This document shows, piece by piece, positions 37,456 through 48,356 of a stretch of DNA of 64,000 nt. This stretch comes from Zanthoxylum bungeanum (lineage: Eukaryota; Streptophyta; Magnoliopsida; Sapindales; Rutaceae). Numbering within the stretch: the stretch's first letter is position 1; each line of letters starts with the position of its first letter. Position numbers and translations under genes: made by a program. The notes beneath the pieces are model-generated. The model was not told the DNA's origin. It searched no databases and saw only the letters and a list, made by a program, of their open reading frames with translations. The stretch is from NCBI GenBank assembly GCA_019454045.1, contig SKCR01038859.1, forward strand, positions 124,001-188,000, in the 5' to 3' direction.

Positions 37456-39991
37456 TGTAACATCCCCGATCTGGGAGATGTTACGGCAGGGGATAGCTGT
37501 ACTAACCCTATAAGCCTCTGACTTTCTGACTGTATCGTAAACTATTCTAATGCAATGTCATGCATATAGACCTTAACTCAATCAAAATAAAATACTTATA
37601 TTATCTTAAATTCATACTCAAAAATGCTTTTTTTATTGTTTTACAATACTTTAATAGACACTTATAATGACTACCACAATACTAATGCATACAAATACTT
37701 TGACTTTAAACTGGACTCTGTACTGGTGGACTCCATCCCTAGTGACGGTATCAGTGTCCATCCTTCCGAGCTTGTCCTCCTGGAATCCCTACAAAACAAC
37801 TAAAAACTAGAGGGGGGTTAGATCGCTATACGACTTAAGTGAGTGGACTAAAACTTGAAAACTGAAAGGAAAACTTGATTTCCAAAATCATAATTTTTAA
37901 TAAAACCTTCTTTGTATGAAAACTTGTTCTAAAAGCTATATCTTTCTGAAAAATGCTTCTGAAAATTTAGTTTCTGAAAACTGTCTCTAAAATCTGATTT
38001 TCTGAAATCTCTTTGCTAAAATCTGGATTTTGAAATCTGAGTACTGAAGTTCTGAAAACTGTATGAAATCTGAAATTTGCAAGATTTTCTGAAATCTGTA
38101 TCTCTGTCTGAAAAACCTGGACGTATGAGGGCGTTACGTATCACCGTCCCCCCATACGCCTAACTTGAGCCAGTAATGCAAATCCATGACTTTGGGGCGT
38201 TACGTATCGCCGTCCCCCAAAGTATGCCACTACTGTCTCAGAAACTGGTGGTTTTGGGGTGTTACGTATCGCCGTCCCCCAAGCAACAAACTGGAGCTGG
38301 GGTGCGGATCTATGCTACCACCCAAGCTCAAACTAGGGTCTATGGGCATTACGTATTGCCGTCCCCCTAGTCCATCTGGAGGATCTGAGAGCGTTATCTC
38401 AGTCCTCAATATGTGCACATGCTCTCTATGTCCGTCAATTCCACCTGTGTCTCAAGTTACATACTAGGGTGAGTTTTTACCTCATGCCCCGGAAAACATG
38501 AAAACTATGCTGTAAATCATAAAACTGTAACACTGTTTCTTGAAAAGCATTTTCCTTCTCAAAGTATAATTAAATACGTAGTAACTGAAAGAAAAGTTTA
38601 TACGCCCTAAAGCGTAAAAATATAAGTCTGTACGAAAATTTGAAATAAAAATCAGATGAAATAAATAAATGTCCACTCACAGTTTCTGAACTTAGTTGGC
38701 ACCGGATTCCTTGATCGAAAGAAACTGTGATTTCTGCGGATAACCTATGGTCAGAACTTGGTTAGAATCATCGTAGTCAAATAACTTCGCTGCTTTTAAA
38801 GATTCATCCGAATATTATGCAATCAAGACTTATAATAATCATATCTTAGTATAGGATATGTATGGACTAATACGAAACTCCAAGGGTGGCCTTGAATGCA
38901 TAAGAATAGAGTTTAGGGGGTTTAAAACTGTTTAACCATGTTTTTGTTCGCGACGCTCGTAAACCAGAATCGTCTCTCAGACCTTCCTGCTGCGCGTCGT
39001 GACGCCAGGGCTGCGTCGCGACGTGACCTGGAAAACTAGGTTACTGGTTTCCTTCTCTAACTCAATCCCATCTCCAAATCTTCCATCTTTACTCCATTCC
39101 AACATTTCCAATCTACAAACCAACTTCTCATTGATCATTTTTCACTTCATTTCTCATCAACTAAACTACTAATTCATCAAGAATTTAACCTTTTTACTCA
39201 CTTTATCAACTTAACCCATTTCACCAAAATTAAAAAAATTGGGTCTACCATCTTATTTATTGATTTAAAACATAAGAAATCACAAAATCATCATCATACT
39301 CATTTTCTTTATCACTACATAATTGCCAAATCATTGAACACATCATTTAAGAGAATGGGTCATTGGTTTTTACCTTTCTTTCTTGATTTCCAACTCTTCC
39401 ACAAAGCTCCATGGATGGTAAACCTCTTTTGCTTCTCTTTCTCTTCTTTCTTCCTCTCCTTCTTCTTTTCTTCTTCTTCTGTCTTCTTCTTTTCCCTCCA
39501 TTTTCTCTCACGGTTTCCTCTTTTCTTTCTTTCTTCCAAATTCGTTTTTAGTATTTGGTAATAGTAAAAAGTGGGTGGAGGACCTAAATGATACAAGAGA
39601 GATATAGAAACTTCTAGAGAAATGGAGAAATTTGAGATTTTTATCATTTGGGTCCGATTTTACTATTCACCTAGATTTTGACTTGCATTTTTGACCCAGT
39701 TCTGTTCTTAATTTGGAAAAATGTTTAACGTGAAAGTTGTACATCTCAGTCTAAGCTTTTCGACAATATAGAATTCATAAAAATCAGAGATTGTATGAAA
39801 ATTTTATGCCCAAAATACTATGGGCGGTTAAAAATAAATACGGTACAGTCCCATCCCGAGACTTCGAGAAGTCTATCGATCACCTCGAAATTGATTTTAC
39901 AGATATACTTTTGTCCCATCATAATTTATTTTGCATGTCTTTGCTTTGACTGTATTACTGTAGTCGGTAGTAAAAACAACAGGTCGTTACA
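37456..39991 (-). mobile_element. Solo LTR S1, TGTAAC-type Ty3/gypsy, 2536 bp
   Basis: The ends are TGTAACATCC and GTCGTTACA, flanked by TGTTT at 37451-37455 and 39992-39996. No internal region or second LTR is present, so it is a solo LTR formed by recombination. Sister copies are S2 (45543-48772) and G (57058-59494), aligned in the same orientation. TATA-box positions in S2 and G indicate transcription on the minus strand. It holds a repeated TTACGTAT module (38125-38372), a CG-rich segment with GCGTCGCGACG (about 38950-39035) and a long pyrimidine run (39420-39540). Confidence 0.9.
38125..38372. repeat. Four copies of a GGGCGTTACGTATCGCCGTC module in LTR S1
   Basis: Copies start near 38128, 38193, 38255 and 38343. 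Each has a G-run, the self-complementary core TACGTA and a C-run, so each can fold into an imperfect hairpin. The same four-fold arrangement occurs in S2 (46145-46375) and G (57650-57935). Confidence 0.88.
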
Positions 39992-40319
39992 TGTTTGGAC
40001 CTCCTAAGCCCATCAAGGCTTTCATACAAGTTGGCCCGTTATCATTTTAAAGTGTTCAATCAGATTATCGCAAGGTATAATAATTATTTTATTTCTTTAT
40101 AAATTATCAAATAAGTAAATTCCCATGTACTTTTTGCCATACTTTCATACACACATAAGACAAGTAACAATCAATTCGTTGTGCCTATAATATTCATAGG
40201 TCTTTTTGAAAAGAGAGTAATATTTTTATTCTAAAATGATATCAGAGTGCACACTTTCTGTCAATTACAGTTTATTTATTAAAAAAAAGTACCCATTTTT
40301 TTTTTATAATAATACATCT

Positions 40320-40570
40320 TTAACCCTTATAATGAGCTTTGAGTAAGTGACACTCAAACTAGTTGGCTTTAGGGCATTAGGTGTTAAGACACCCCTATAG
40401 ACTTAATTGATCGGATCTCAGTTGTCAAAAAAATATTCGACTCCCTTAAGTTTTCTCTCTAACCCATGTAACAAGCTTTGGGACAGTTACTTCCAAACTA
40501 GTTGGTCTTAAGGCAATAAGTGTTAAAACACCCATACAGACTTAATTGTTCGAGTTAGAGAAGGTACGAA
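40320..40570. repeat. Duplicated ~120-bp module in the F2 3' region
   Basis: Two diverged units contain CAAACTAGTTGG and GTGTTAA(G/A)ACACCC, near 40355-40400 and 40495-40535. The same two-unit arrangement occurs in element F at 54400-54620. Confidence 0.82.
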
Positions 40571-40599
40571 ATTGAACTTATTCACACATATATTTCTTT

Positions 40600-40790
40600 T
40601 ACAAACTCAAGCTCTACCATTTTACGTGAATAATCACTGCTTACTGAGGCAAGATGTCTGGTTACTAAGTAAAAACTTGATTTGTTATTATTATCATTTT
40701 TTAAACTAACTAAAGATCAACCGTTTTACGTGAACAATCACTGCTTGTGAGGCAAGATGTCTAGTTACTAAGTAAAAGCTTCATTAATGT
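40600..40790. repeat. Second duplicated ~110-bp module in F2
   Basis: ACCATTTTACGTGAATAATC and its variant recur near 40616 and 40728. Each is followed by a GAGGCAAGATGTCT word. It has no counterpart in element F that I can see. Confidence 0.82.
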
Positions 40791-41270
40791 TTTTTAAAAA
40801 GGAAAACACAAATTCCACTACCCTTAGGTGCTACTGCCAACAAACTAGAGAACTGAATATTATAAAATTTTCACTTACAACCCACGATCATATGTTACCG
40901 TGTATGTTGATAGTACTAGTCAAATGAGCATATTAATATCAAATTTAATTAATATTATGGAGAATTCATAAATTTAAATGATAAAAAAAGACATGAACAA
41001 AAATAACTTGTTACGAATTACTTTCAGGTACGTCTTAGGAGTGAAAACTCCTTACACTGCCATCTCTGAACAACAATTCCACTTGCTTAGTCAAAAATTT
41101 ATTGTTGGTTTGTGTATAGTTTTTTGAATAAAACACAAAAGAAAAATCAACACAAAAATATTTTTTTTACACACAAAATAACAAAAAAATAAAAAATAAT
41201 GTTTAAAAAACACAAAAATAAAATATTTTTTAAAAAAAAACACAAGAAATGAAAACTATCTAGTCAACTA

Positions 41271-41283
41271 TCCCCTCCCCCCA
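41271..41283 (-). other. Polypurine tract downstream of LOG-like gene in F2
   Basis: On the minus strand it reads GGGGGGAGGGGA after TTTGT. A homologous tract, TTGGGGGAGGGAAA, follows the LOG-like gene in element F (53951-53964). Athila-type elements commonly have such a tract after pol. Confidence 0.75.
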
Positions 41284-41425
41284 AACAAATTGAGACGTTG
41301 TCCACAATATCTGAATAAAAAGAAGTAGAGTTTAGAAGATATCGTCTGGTTAGTGTTGAAAAAACAATTGACTCAACAACAATACTCTTTAACCCAAAAA
41401 AATAATTATAGATTGGGATTCATAT

Positions 41426-42052
41426 CCACTATATGCTTCTTGCCATGATTATTATACGACCAGTCCAACTTGGAAAGAAATGGGTCAATTTTAGGTTCAT
41501 AGGCTAACAATTAGTCGATTAATTCAGTAGCTTTTCCTGCAGTAAGAACAATATCTTTTTCCGATTTTGAAATGAACCCGAGTTTTTTAGCATCCTCAAG
41601 AAATACTAAAAGAAAATCAAAAAACAATTATCTATATTAAGTAGTCTAATGGATTTTCGGTGAATATTCAAATTTGCCCATGACGCAATTGTGAATATTT
41701 CTTCCAACGTGCCCAACCAACGTGGTAAAGCAATAAAAACATCAGCATGAATGATAATTTCCCTAAGTTATTCAGACATACCCAGACAATGTATTTTTCT
41801 CCATTCGATAAGATTTTTGTCTGCTAATGTTTTTGGGATGATTCTTAAAACTTGATTATCTCATTCTTACATGGCCTTTGAAACACATCCCATCAATCCA
41901 TGATTGCCACCGTCATATACTAAATGCATGTTTCTTTCTGCCATAAATCTACCCAATTCTATTACAGCGTTAACATATTTTGGTTTAGTTCCAAAACTAG
42001 ATTCATAAAATAAACAGATATTAGTGACTCATCGTCTTAAAGTTTTCTCCAT
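41426..42052 (-). pseudogene. LOG-like (cytokinin riboside phosphohydrolase family) pseudogene in F2
   Basis: About 209 codons on the minus strand from an ATG at 42052, close to the usual 210-230 residues of plant LOG proteins. LOG enzymes release active cytokinin bases from riboside 5'-monophosphates. Readable blocks in order: NMHLVY followed by DGGNHGLMG (family LVYGG.SIGLMG), RIIPKTLADK (VIPK.L), GMSE, HADVFIALP followed by RWLGTLEE, WANLNIH, and a C-terminal EPKIDPFLSKLDW resembling the family end that contains SKLNW. The signature PGG.GT..E is damaged (PRW for PGG). Several stops and at least one frameshift are present. There are no introns. It lies between the pol remnant and a polypurine tract of the Athila-like element, at the same place as the copy at 53203-53853. 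Confidence 0.82.
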
Positions 42053-42104
42053 TTTGCTCTCTCTTATTTGGATATATCGAAAAGAGAAATGATGAGCTGT
42101 AGTT

Positions 42105-42140
42105 ATAGATCCTGAAAAAGGGTGAGCAATAAAAGCACTA
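42105..42140 (-). promoter_or_regulatory. Possible 3' splice site upstream of the F2 LOG-like gene
   Basis: The minus strand reads CTCACCCTTTTTCAGG, with the CAG at 42114-42112, 60 bases before the shared ATG. The homologous place in element F reads CTCACTTTTTTCAGG. A pyrimidine tract plus CAG, kept in both copies, fits a splice acceptor; this is an inference. Confidence 0.5.
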
Positions 42141-42630
42141 TTAATTATAAAATGATAATTATCAGATAAATAGTAAAGTAGATCGTGAAAGTCAAAAAGT
42201 TTAGATACCGTCGGTAAATTAAAGCAAAGGAAATCAAAGAAATAAATTGAAAGAAAATGTACCGGTAGTTGTGATCGTGGCTCATATCTTCCTCTAGTTT
42301 TATGTTTAGTAACGGCTTGAAAGCCCTTTATGGGTCGGAGATATGCTTCCCATCCAATTTTCTTACAAATTGGCAAATACGACCTTTCAATGTCAGATTC
42401 CCGTGACTATATTATTATTTTTCTTTTTGAAATTATGTATGTAAGTTGTGAGTCAATCTATCAAGTCCATTATGATGCGTCTCAAGAGTCGTTGATATAT
42501 TATCTATTGACTCCTTACTCAAGCCTTCTCTAACGAATTGAATTTTTTCTTCATGATTATTAGACATCATTCCTAAAGAACAACAATGAGTGTTGCACGT
42601 CCAACGTGCGCATTTATAATAAACACCTAA

Positions 42631-42969
42631 TTATTTAGCTCTTCTTTTCTTAGTATATGGGATTTTCTCCAAACTAGGAATGTAAGAGATGAATGAATCA
42701 ATAAATTTAAGAACCCATGTTTTAATCACTTCTTTCTTGTAAAGGTTTAATATTTTTTTAAGTGATCGACGTGTCCTAACATTATCTTTGAAATGTATTC
42801 TACGTATGCATTTTAAAAGATTTTTATCTTTTATATCTTTTAAAGTCCATCCAATTCCTTTTTTATGTTCACTAAACGCATTTAACAACTTACTTTCTTG
42901 ATCGCTTGTAAGGGAAGAAGAAATTACCACATGGTAAGTTTGTTTATTTCTAAGAAATGTATATTTCAA
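42631..42969 (-). pseudogene. F2 reverse transcriptase N-terminal fragment (Athila type)
   Basis: A 112-residue open stretch contains KYTFLRNKQTYHVVISSSLT and SDQESKLLNAFSEHKKGIGW, followed by RRIHFKDNVRTRR. This is the conserved entry to the RT of Athila-type polyproteins. After KEVIK the sequence no longer matches RT and stops. Catalytic blocks (VPKKGG, YMDD) are absent. 42053-42630 holds no recognised domain; its last 130 bp are homologous to 53020-53150 of element F. Confidence 0.85.
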
Positions 42970-43249
42970 TCCTTCAAGTAAAGTCTTTAATTTTAATTTG
43001 TGTGCTTCTTCATGTTTCTCTTCTTCAAGTCTTCCTAGTTCCTCAAAATTTTATTTCTTTCTATCGACTTCTAGTACCTATGTAGAATCAAGTAAAGAAA
43101 AATCATTAGAAAAATCTTAATCTAATTGCGTACTTGATCCAAGAAAATTAGTTGTACAAATTTACATGGGTTCATATTTACTCCATTGAATATGTTCTTC
43201 CAAAATTAGTTCAATTGGTTCCATGTTCTCATTCACAGTCCTTATCATA

Positions 43250-44000
43250 GGGTTGCTCGCACATGTTAAAAATATTAAACTCCAATGTCATATTGTCAAA
43301 GGAAAAATTCATGATTCCATTCCTGCAATTAATAAAAACATTAGCTGTTCTTAAAAATGGATGACCAAGTATTACAGGAATTGGCTTGTAACTATCTGCA
43401 ACAGGTTATGTTTCTAAGACAATAAAATCCACATCATATATGAATTTATCGACTTGTAATAACACATTTTCCATAATTCTTTTTAGATACATCAAGTGAT
43501 CTATCAACAAGTAAAAGAGTAGTTGAAGTTGGTTTTAACTCTCCAATATTAAATTATTGGTAAATCAAAAATGGAAGCAAGTCGACACTAGCTCCAAGAT
43601 CAAGCAATGCATGTTCAATTTTATGATTTCAAATAATACATGAAATAGTTGGACAACCAAGGCCCTTGTATTTCAATGCATTGTCGGTTGAGAGAATGGA
43701 ACTTACTTGTTCAATTAGAAAAGCTTTCTTTCTTACATGATTTATTCTGTTAATATGTACAAGTCTTTCAAAAATTTGGCATAAAATGGTATCTGTTTGA
43801 TGGCATCTAACAAATAAGTATTGACCTTCAGCTGTTTGAATATTTCATATCTTTTTGAGGAATGATTCAATTTTTATATTTTCAATGCTTGAGGAAATGA
43901 AGGTGCATGAGAAAAATCATTATCATCAACGATAAGTAATGGTTCATCAACCCATTCATTTCCCTCTGAAGTTGACTTTTTTCAACTTCACGAGGTTTAA
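43250..44000 (-). pseudogene. F2 Gag C-terminus and aspartic protease remnant
   Basis: The protease active-site motif LLDLGASVDLLPF is readable at about 43575-43620 with its Asp intact, followed by VENVLLQVDKFIYDVDFIVL and PIPVILGHPFLRTANVF (normally LGRPFL). Before it, a decayed segment has AFLIEQVSSI and GCPTISCII words that precede the protease in Athila-type polyproteins. Several stops and one or two shifts are present. The wording differs from the protease of element F (DLGVSVNLMP, ILGRPFLATC), so the two elements are not recent copies of each other. Confidence 0.85.
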
Positions 44001-44076
44001 GAATAGGTATGTGGATCACCTATTACTATGAATAGTAATAACAGATTTGACTCGGTCTATGTGTTGACTACCAGAA

Positions 44077-44118
44077 TATAACATCCCCGATCAGGAAGAT
44101 GCCAGCGGTAGGGAATAG
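44077..44118 (-). mobile_element. Ty3/gypsy LTR G, terminal 42 bp
   Basis: TATAACATCCCCGATC... aligns with the first 42 bases of S1 (37456) and S2 (45543), then stops at the insertion of element F. It continues at 57058. It sits in F2 sequence. Confidence 0.82.
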
Positions 44119-44317
44119 TGATGAGTGGTAAATGTATCACTATTTTCCACTCATTTGACCTAATATTTTATATATTTTCTTGATTTTTGTGAATATTTTG
44201 ATTTGTTTTATGTTATTTTATAGATAAATAAAGTTTTTCGAGGCTAAAACAATGAAAAACAGACAAAATGGCAAAACTGTCATTTAGCGCGTCGCGACAA
44301 GCACTCTACGTCGCAGC

Positions 44318-44480
44318 CGCTAACGTGCACCGGAGTCTGATAACGTGCTCCAAGACATGTGTCACATTCAGAGAAGATTTACTAAAATACACTGTGCTAA
44401 CGTGCGCCGTTTGCTAATGTGCTCCGAAAATCTGCTAATGTGCGCTTGCCACATGTCAACATCTTAGGAAATCTGTTAAC
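44318..44480. repeat. Cluster of TAACGTGC words in element F LTR
   Basis: At least six variants of (C)TAACGTGC(G/T)CC are spaced 15-60 bp apart. They also occur in the 3' LTR at 55319-55470. Confidence 0.78.
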
Positions 44481-46144
44481 GTGCATCGCGCCATGTGTCA
44501 CCATCACATGCTGTCGATAATCATCATCGCCACATCAGCACGATTATTGAATTAATCTATCATCCCCTGCCACGTGTCAGCCGATCCGCGTTAGGCACCC
44601 TAAATCACAATGTGTAGCGACGCGCAATGGCTACGTGTCTTGACTCGCCAAGCCTATTGGCTCGAAATTTCAGTTGTAATCTCATACTTTTCTCTATGTA
44701 ATTCCTTAAGAATACTAGAGGATTGTATCTTGCTTGTTTATTTATAGCTTTCAGTAATTAATTTCCGCTTTTGCACTTTCTTTTCTTTACTTTTCACTTT
44801 TTAATTTATGCAATTTACTTTTACGCACAATATTTTCCTTTCTTTACTTTTTAGCAATTTACTTTTCAGTAATGAGGAGGTAACTTCGCCTTGTTGGGGT
44901 GAAAGGTAAAACTTTTATTACTAATAGTTAGATTAATCTTCCTTAAATATAATATATAAACTAGTTAAAATCTGACTTAATGAGGATACCGCTATATTGA
45001 TCGGTTGGTAATTATTAAAATTGGTTTTAACCTGACTAAACTGGATACCGCCTGGTTGGTCGATTTCTAATTAATTAATAATTTAACTTAATCAGGATAC
45101 CGCATATATGACTGGTTGGTAATTATCACGCAAAGTTAATATATTATATTAAGAGAGATATCTAAAATAATAGTGATAAAAGTGGATTTTTTAACCCAAA
45201 GTATTTTCTTTTTTGTATTTTTATATTTTTACTTTCCAGCATTTACTTTTCAATATTTGCTTTATGTCTTTTATTATTTTTTAAGTTTTTACTAGCCGTA
45301 AATATGTGTAGTAAATAAGCCCATTATTTGGGATTGTGAAGAATTCCAATATCAACGGTTTATAAGAGGTTATTTTATAGTTGGGTAATATAAAGGTTTA
45401 CTTACTAAGTCTTAAAGTTAATGCTTATTGTTAACTGGCCACTAATAAGATTGATCAGGTTACTTAAAATAAACTTGACAGAGGAATTTTAGGTTTCAGC
45501 CTTAGACTTAATAGCTCACGATCTTTCTTGAGGATAGATAACTGTAACATCCCCGATCTGAGAGATGTTACCTGCAGAGGATATCAGTACTAACCTCATA
45601 GCCCCTTACTTCCTAACTGTATTCTAAGCTATTCAAATGCAATGTCATGTATGGGGACCATAACCCAACTTATTAATATAAAGTACTTTTGTTACTCATA
45701 ACTATATACTCAAAACTTACTTTCTTTACAAACATTAACAGACACTCATAATGATTATAAGACACTAATGAATGCATACAACTTTACTTTGACACTGACT
45801 GGACTCTCATGCTATCTGACTCTCTGCTAGTGGACTTCATCCCCAGTGACTACATCAGTATCCGTCCTCCCTAGTACGTCCTCCTGAATTTCCTGTAAAA
45901 ATACAAATACTAGGGTAGGGGGTTAGATCGATGTACGATCTAAGTAAGAACATTTGGTTTTATAACTGAAATCTCATAAAATAGCTTTATAAGAAAACTG
46001 GTTTGTTGCTTTAAAATTCTGAATTTCTTACAAAACTGCTGGATCTGGAAACTTTCTTTTCTAAATCTCTTTCTGAAAACTGTGACTAAAATCTAAATTT
46101 TTTTCTGAAAAACTGTATCTCTATCTAAAAAATAACTGTACGTA

Positions 46145-46375
46145 TGAGGGTGTTACGTATCGCCGTCCTCCTATACGCCTAACTGGAGCCAACAATGCAA
46201 ATCCATGACTTTGGGGCGTTATGTAACACCATCCCCCAAAGCATGCCACCAATGTCTCTAAAACTGGTGGTCTTGGGGTGTTAAGTATCGTCGTCCCCCA
46301 AAACTGAAGCTGGGGGTACGGATCTATGCTACCACAAACTGGGGTCTAAGGGCGTTACATATCGTCGTCCTCCTA
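46145..46375. repeat. Four-fold TTACGTAT hairpin module in LTR S2
   Basis: Diverged copies lie near 46147, 46214, 46275 and 46350, with G-run and C-run arms around the TACGTA core (some cores mutated to TATGTAA or TAAGTAT). It matches 38125-38372. Confidence 0.82.
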
Positions 46376-48340
46376 GCCCAGCTCGAGGATATGAGAGCAT
46401 CCCCTCAGTCCTCCACATGTGCACATGTCACTATATCCGTCAATTCCAAACTATATCAAGTTGCATACTTGGGTGATTTTTTCCCTCATGCCCCAAAAAA
46501 CATGAAAACCATATTTTAAATCTTAAAACTGCAAATATTGTTTTCTGAAAATCATTTCCTTTCTTAAAGCATAACTATAAATAACAATAACTAAAAAGAA
46601 AAGCTTTTAACACCATAAAGCGTAAAATGTAAGTCTGATATGAAAATACGAAATGAAAATCAAGTAAAAGAGAAAGTATCCACTCACTGGTTCAGAATTT
46701 TCTTATGACACTTTGCGATGGTGGCGAAATCGTATCTCTTGGAGATAATCTAGAATTAGCAAAATTCGTTAGTACCAAGGTTGCGAATTATATCATTTCT
46801 TAATAAAATTTGTTCATTATTCATGTTAACTCATACTTACTACGTTACTAATATTTTAGAGTAGTCTAATAATTTTTATTAAGCTCGTTCGAGGATTTCA
46901 CAAGCTACTTCATAAAACTCCATATTCTGCCATCTATCCAGAAAGTTTTAGTGCGCCTACAGTGACTTTGAAAATTTGGTGTGCTAAATCGGGATTGAAT
47001 TTGGCCCTAAAATTTTAATAAAATACTCGCTTATGTGTCTACTTTATGTTGGATTTTACAGATAGCAGTTTTGATTCCTAGAACGCAAGTTATGGACTGA
47101 AGTTCGGGGGTTGTGCGGCTGGAAAAACTGGGCACAGGGGCAGCAGATAGTCTGACTTCAAAAATTCGGTCTGGTCTCATCTTAAGTCAAAAATTCTACA
47201 TTTTGGATATGTTACTACTTTATATGTCTAGTTTATGCAAAAATTTACGCTTCATCAATCGGATATCAGAAACATAACTTATAACCAATTCTTCCCAGCC
47301 TGTCCGGAAAACATCCTAAACCAACATCTCCTGTAACTTTATTATTTCGTCTTCTTTCTAATTCCATCAATCCAACAAACCCCAACAGAATTTTAACCAT
47401 TTTAATCACTATTTATAACATGTGAATTGTGTTTATTTTCTTCAATTAATTGGAGTGTGGCATTATATCGAACACTTGGTGTGCGGCATGCCTAAATCCC
47501 CCCATTCTTACAAAACAATACTTAAAACATCATAATACACCCTATTCCTCATAAACTAAATCATCATTTCATCAACAACCAACTTTCAATCAATTACATA
47601 TACTTCATGTAATTAAACCCAAAACTTAATAATTTTCAATCCATATTTTAATTCAAACAATAATCAATCCCCAAATCAAATACCACATCCACAAAACATT
47701 CTCAAGCTAATACAACATTTAGTTTATCATTATAGCACACTTCTAAAATTCATCATCAATCCTCATCATCCAAATCAAATTAACAAACTTGGATAGCAAA
47801 TCCAAAATTTACCCAACACCCATTTCTTCTTCACAAATCATCTAAAGTCCATTTCATAACAATACTTTCATGCTATAACCCAATATATAAAACATTATCT
47901 TACACTCCATTTAACATACATCAATCTTCCAATTTATCAATAATTCAATTATTTATACACCAAACCACTTACTAATCCCAAAACTACATAACCCATTTTA
48001 TTACTTCTAATTTCATATCCTTAACTAGTCTCAAGCTTAGGAGTTTTAAATCAAATCTTCAAACAAATTTTACTATAACAACAATTTTCAATCATGCTTC
48101 TATCATCCTTGAATCATTAAAATTCATAAATTTAAAAATTTGGGTTAAAAGCTCTTACCTTATTTATTATTGTTTCTTTCTCCTTCCATGCCTCTTAATA
48201 TTGCCAAGCTCTTCTCTATTTCTTTTCTTCTTCCTCTTCTTCTCTTCTTCTTCTTTTTCTTCTCTTCTTCTTCTTTTTTTTCTCTTCCCTCTTTTTTCTT
48301 TCTTACGTATTTTTCTTTCCTTTGATTTGTAAATAGCACT

Positions 48341-48356
48341 CCCTTTATATAGTGGG
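48341..48356 (-). promoter_or_regulatory. TATA box of LTR S2
   Basis: The minus strand reads CCCACTATATAAAGGG about 420 bp from the TGTAAC start of that strand, a normal U3 distance. LTR G has CCCTCTATAAATAGGG at the matching place. Confidence 0.7.

Larger units (their letters stand above)
39997..44076 (-). mobile_element. Athila-like Ty3/gypsy remnant F2 (minus strand)
   Basis: Minus-strand order: Gag C-terminus and protease (43250-44000), RT N-terminus (42631-42969), a non-coding stretch ending in a pyrimidine tract plus CAG (42112-42240), a LOG-like pseudogene (41426-42052), a polypurine tract (41271-41283) and a 3' non-coding part with tandem duplications (40320-40790). From 42240 down to about 40070 it is colinear with 53000-54890 of element F. 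RT core, RNase H and integrase are deleted. LTRs are not seen: the left end is uncertain, and gypsy LTR G cuts the right end at 44077. Confidence 0.85.

Noticed and set aside
39334..39647. Phe/Ser-rich (plus) and Lys/Glu-rich (minus) open stretches
   Set aside because: Low-complexity translation of the pyrimidine run in LTR S1; the same artefact appears at 58890-59162 in LTR G.
42029..42376. 115-codon open stretch on the minus strand overlapping the LOG-like start in F2
   Set aside because: It spans the putative splice acceptor and non-coding leader; the counterpart in element F (53000-53210) is full of stops, so it is probably not a coding extension.
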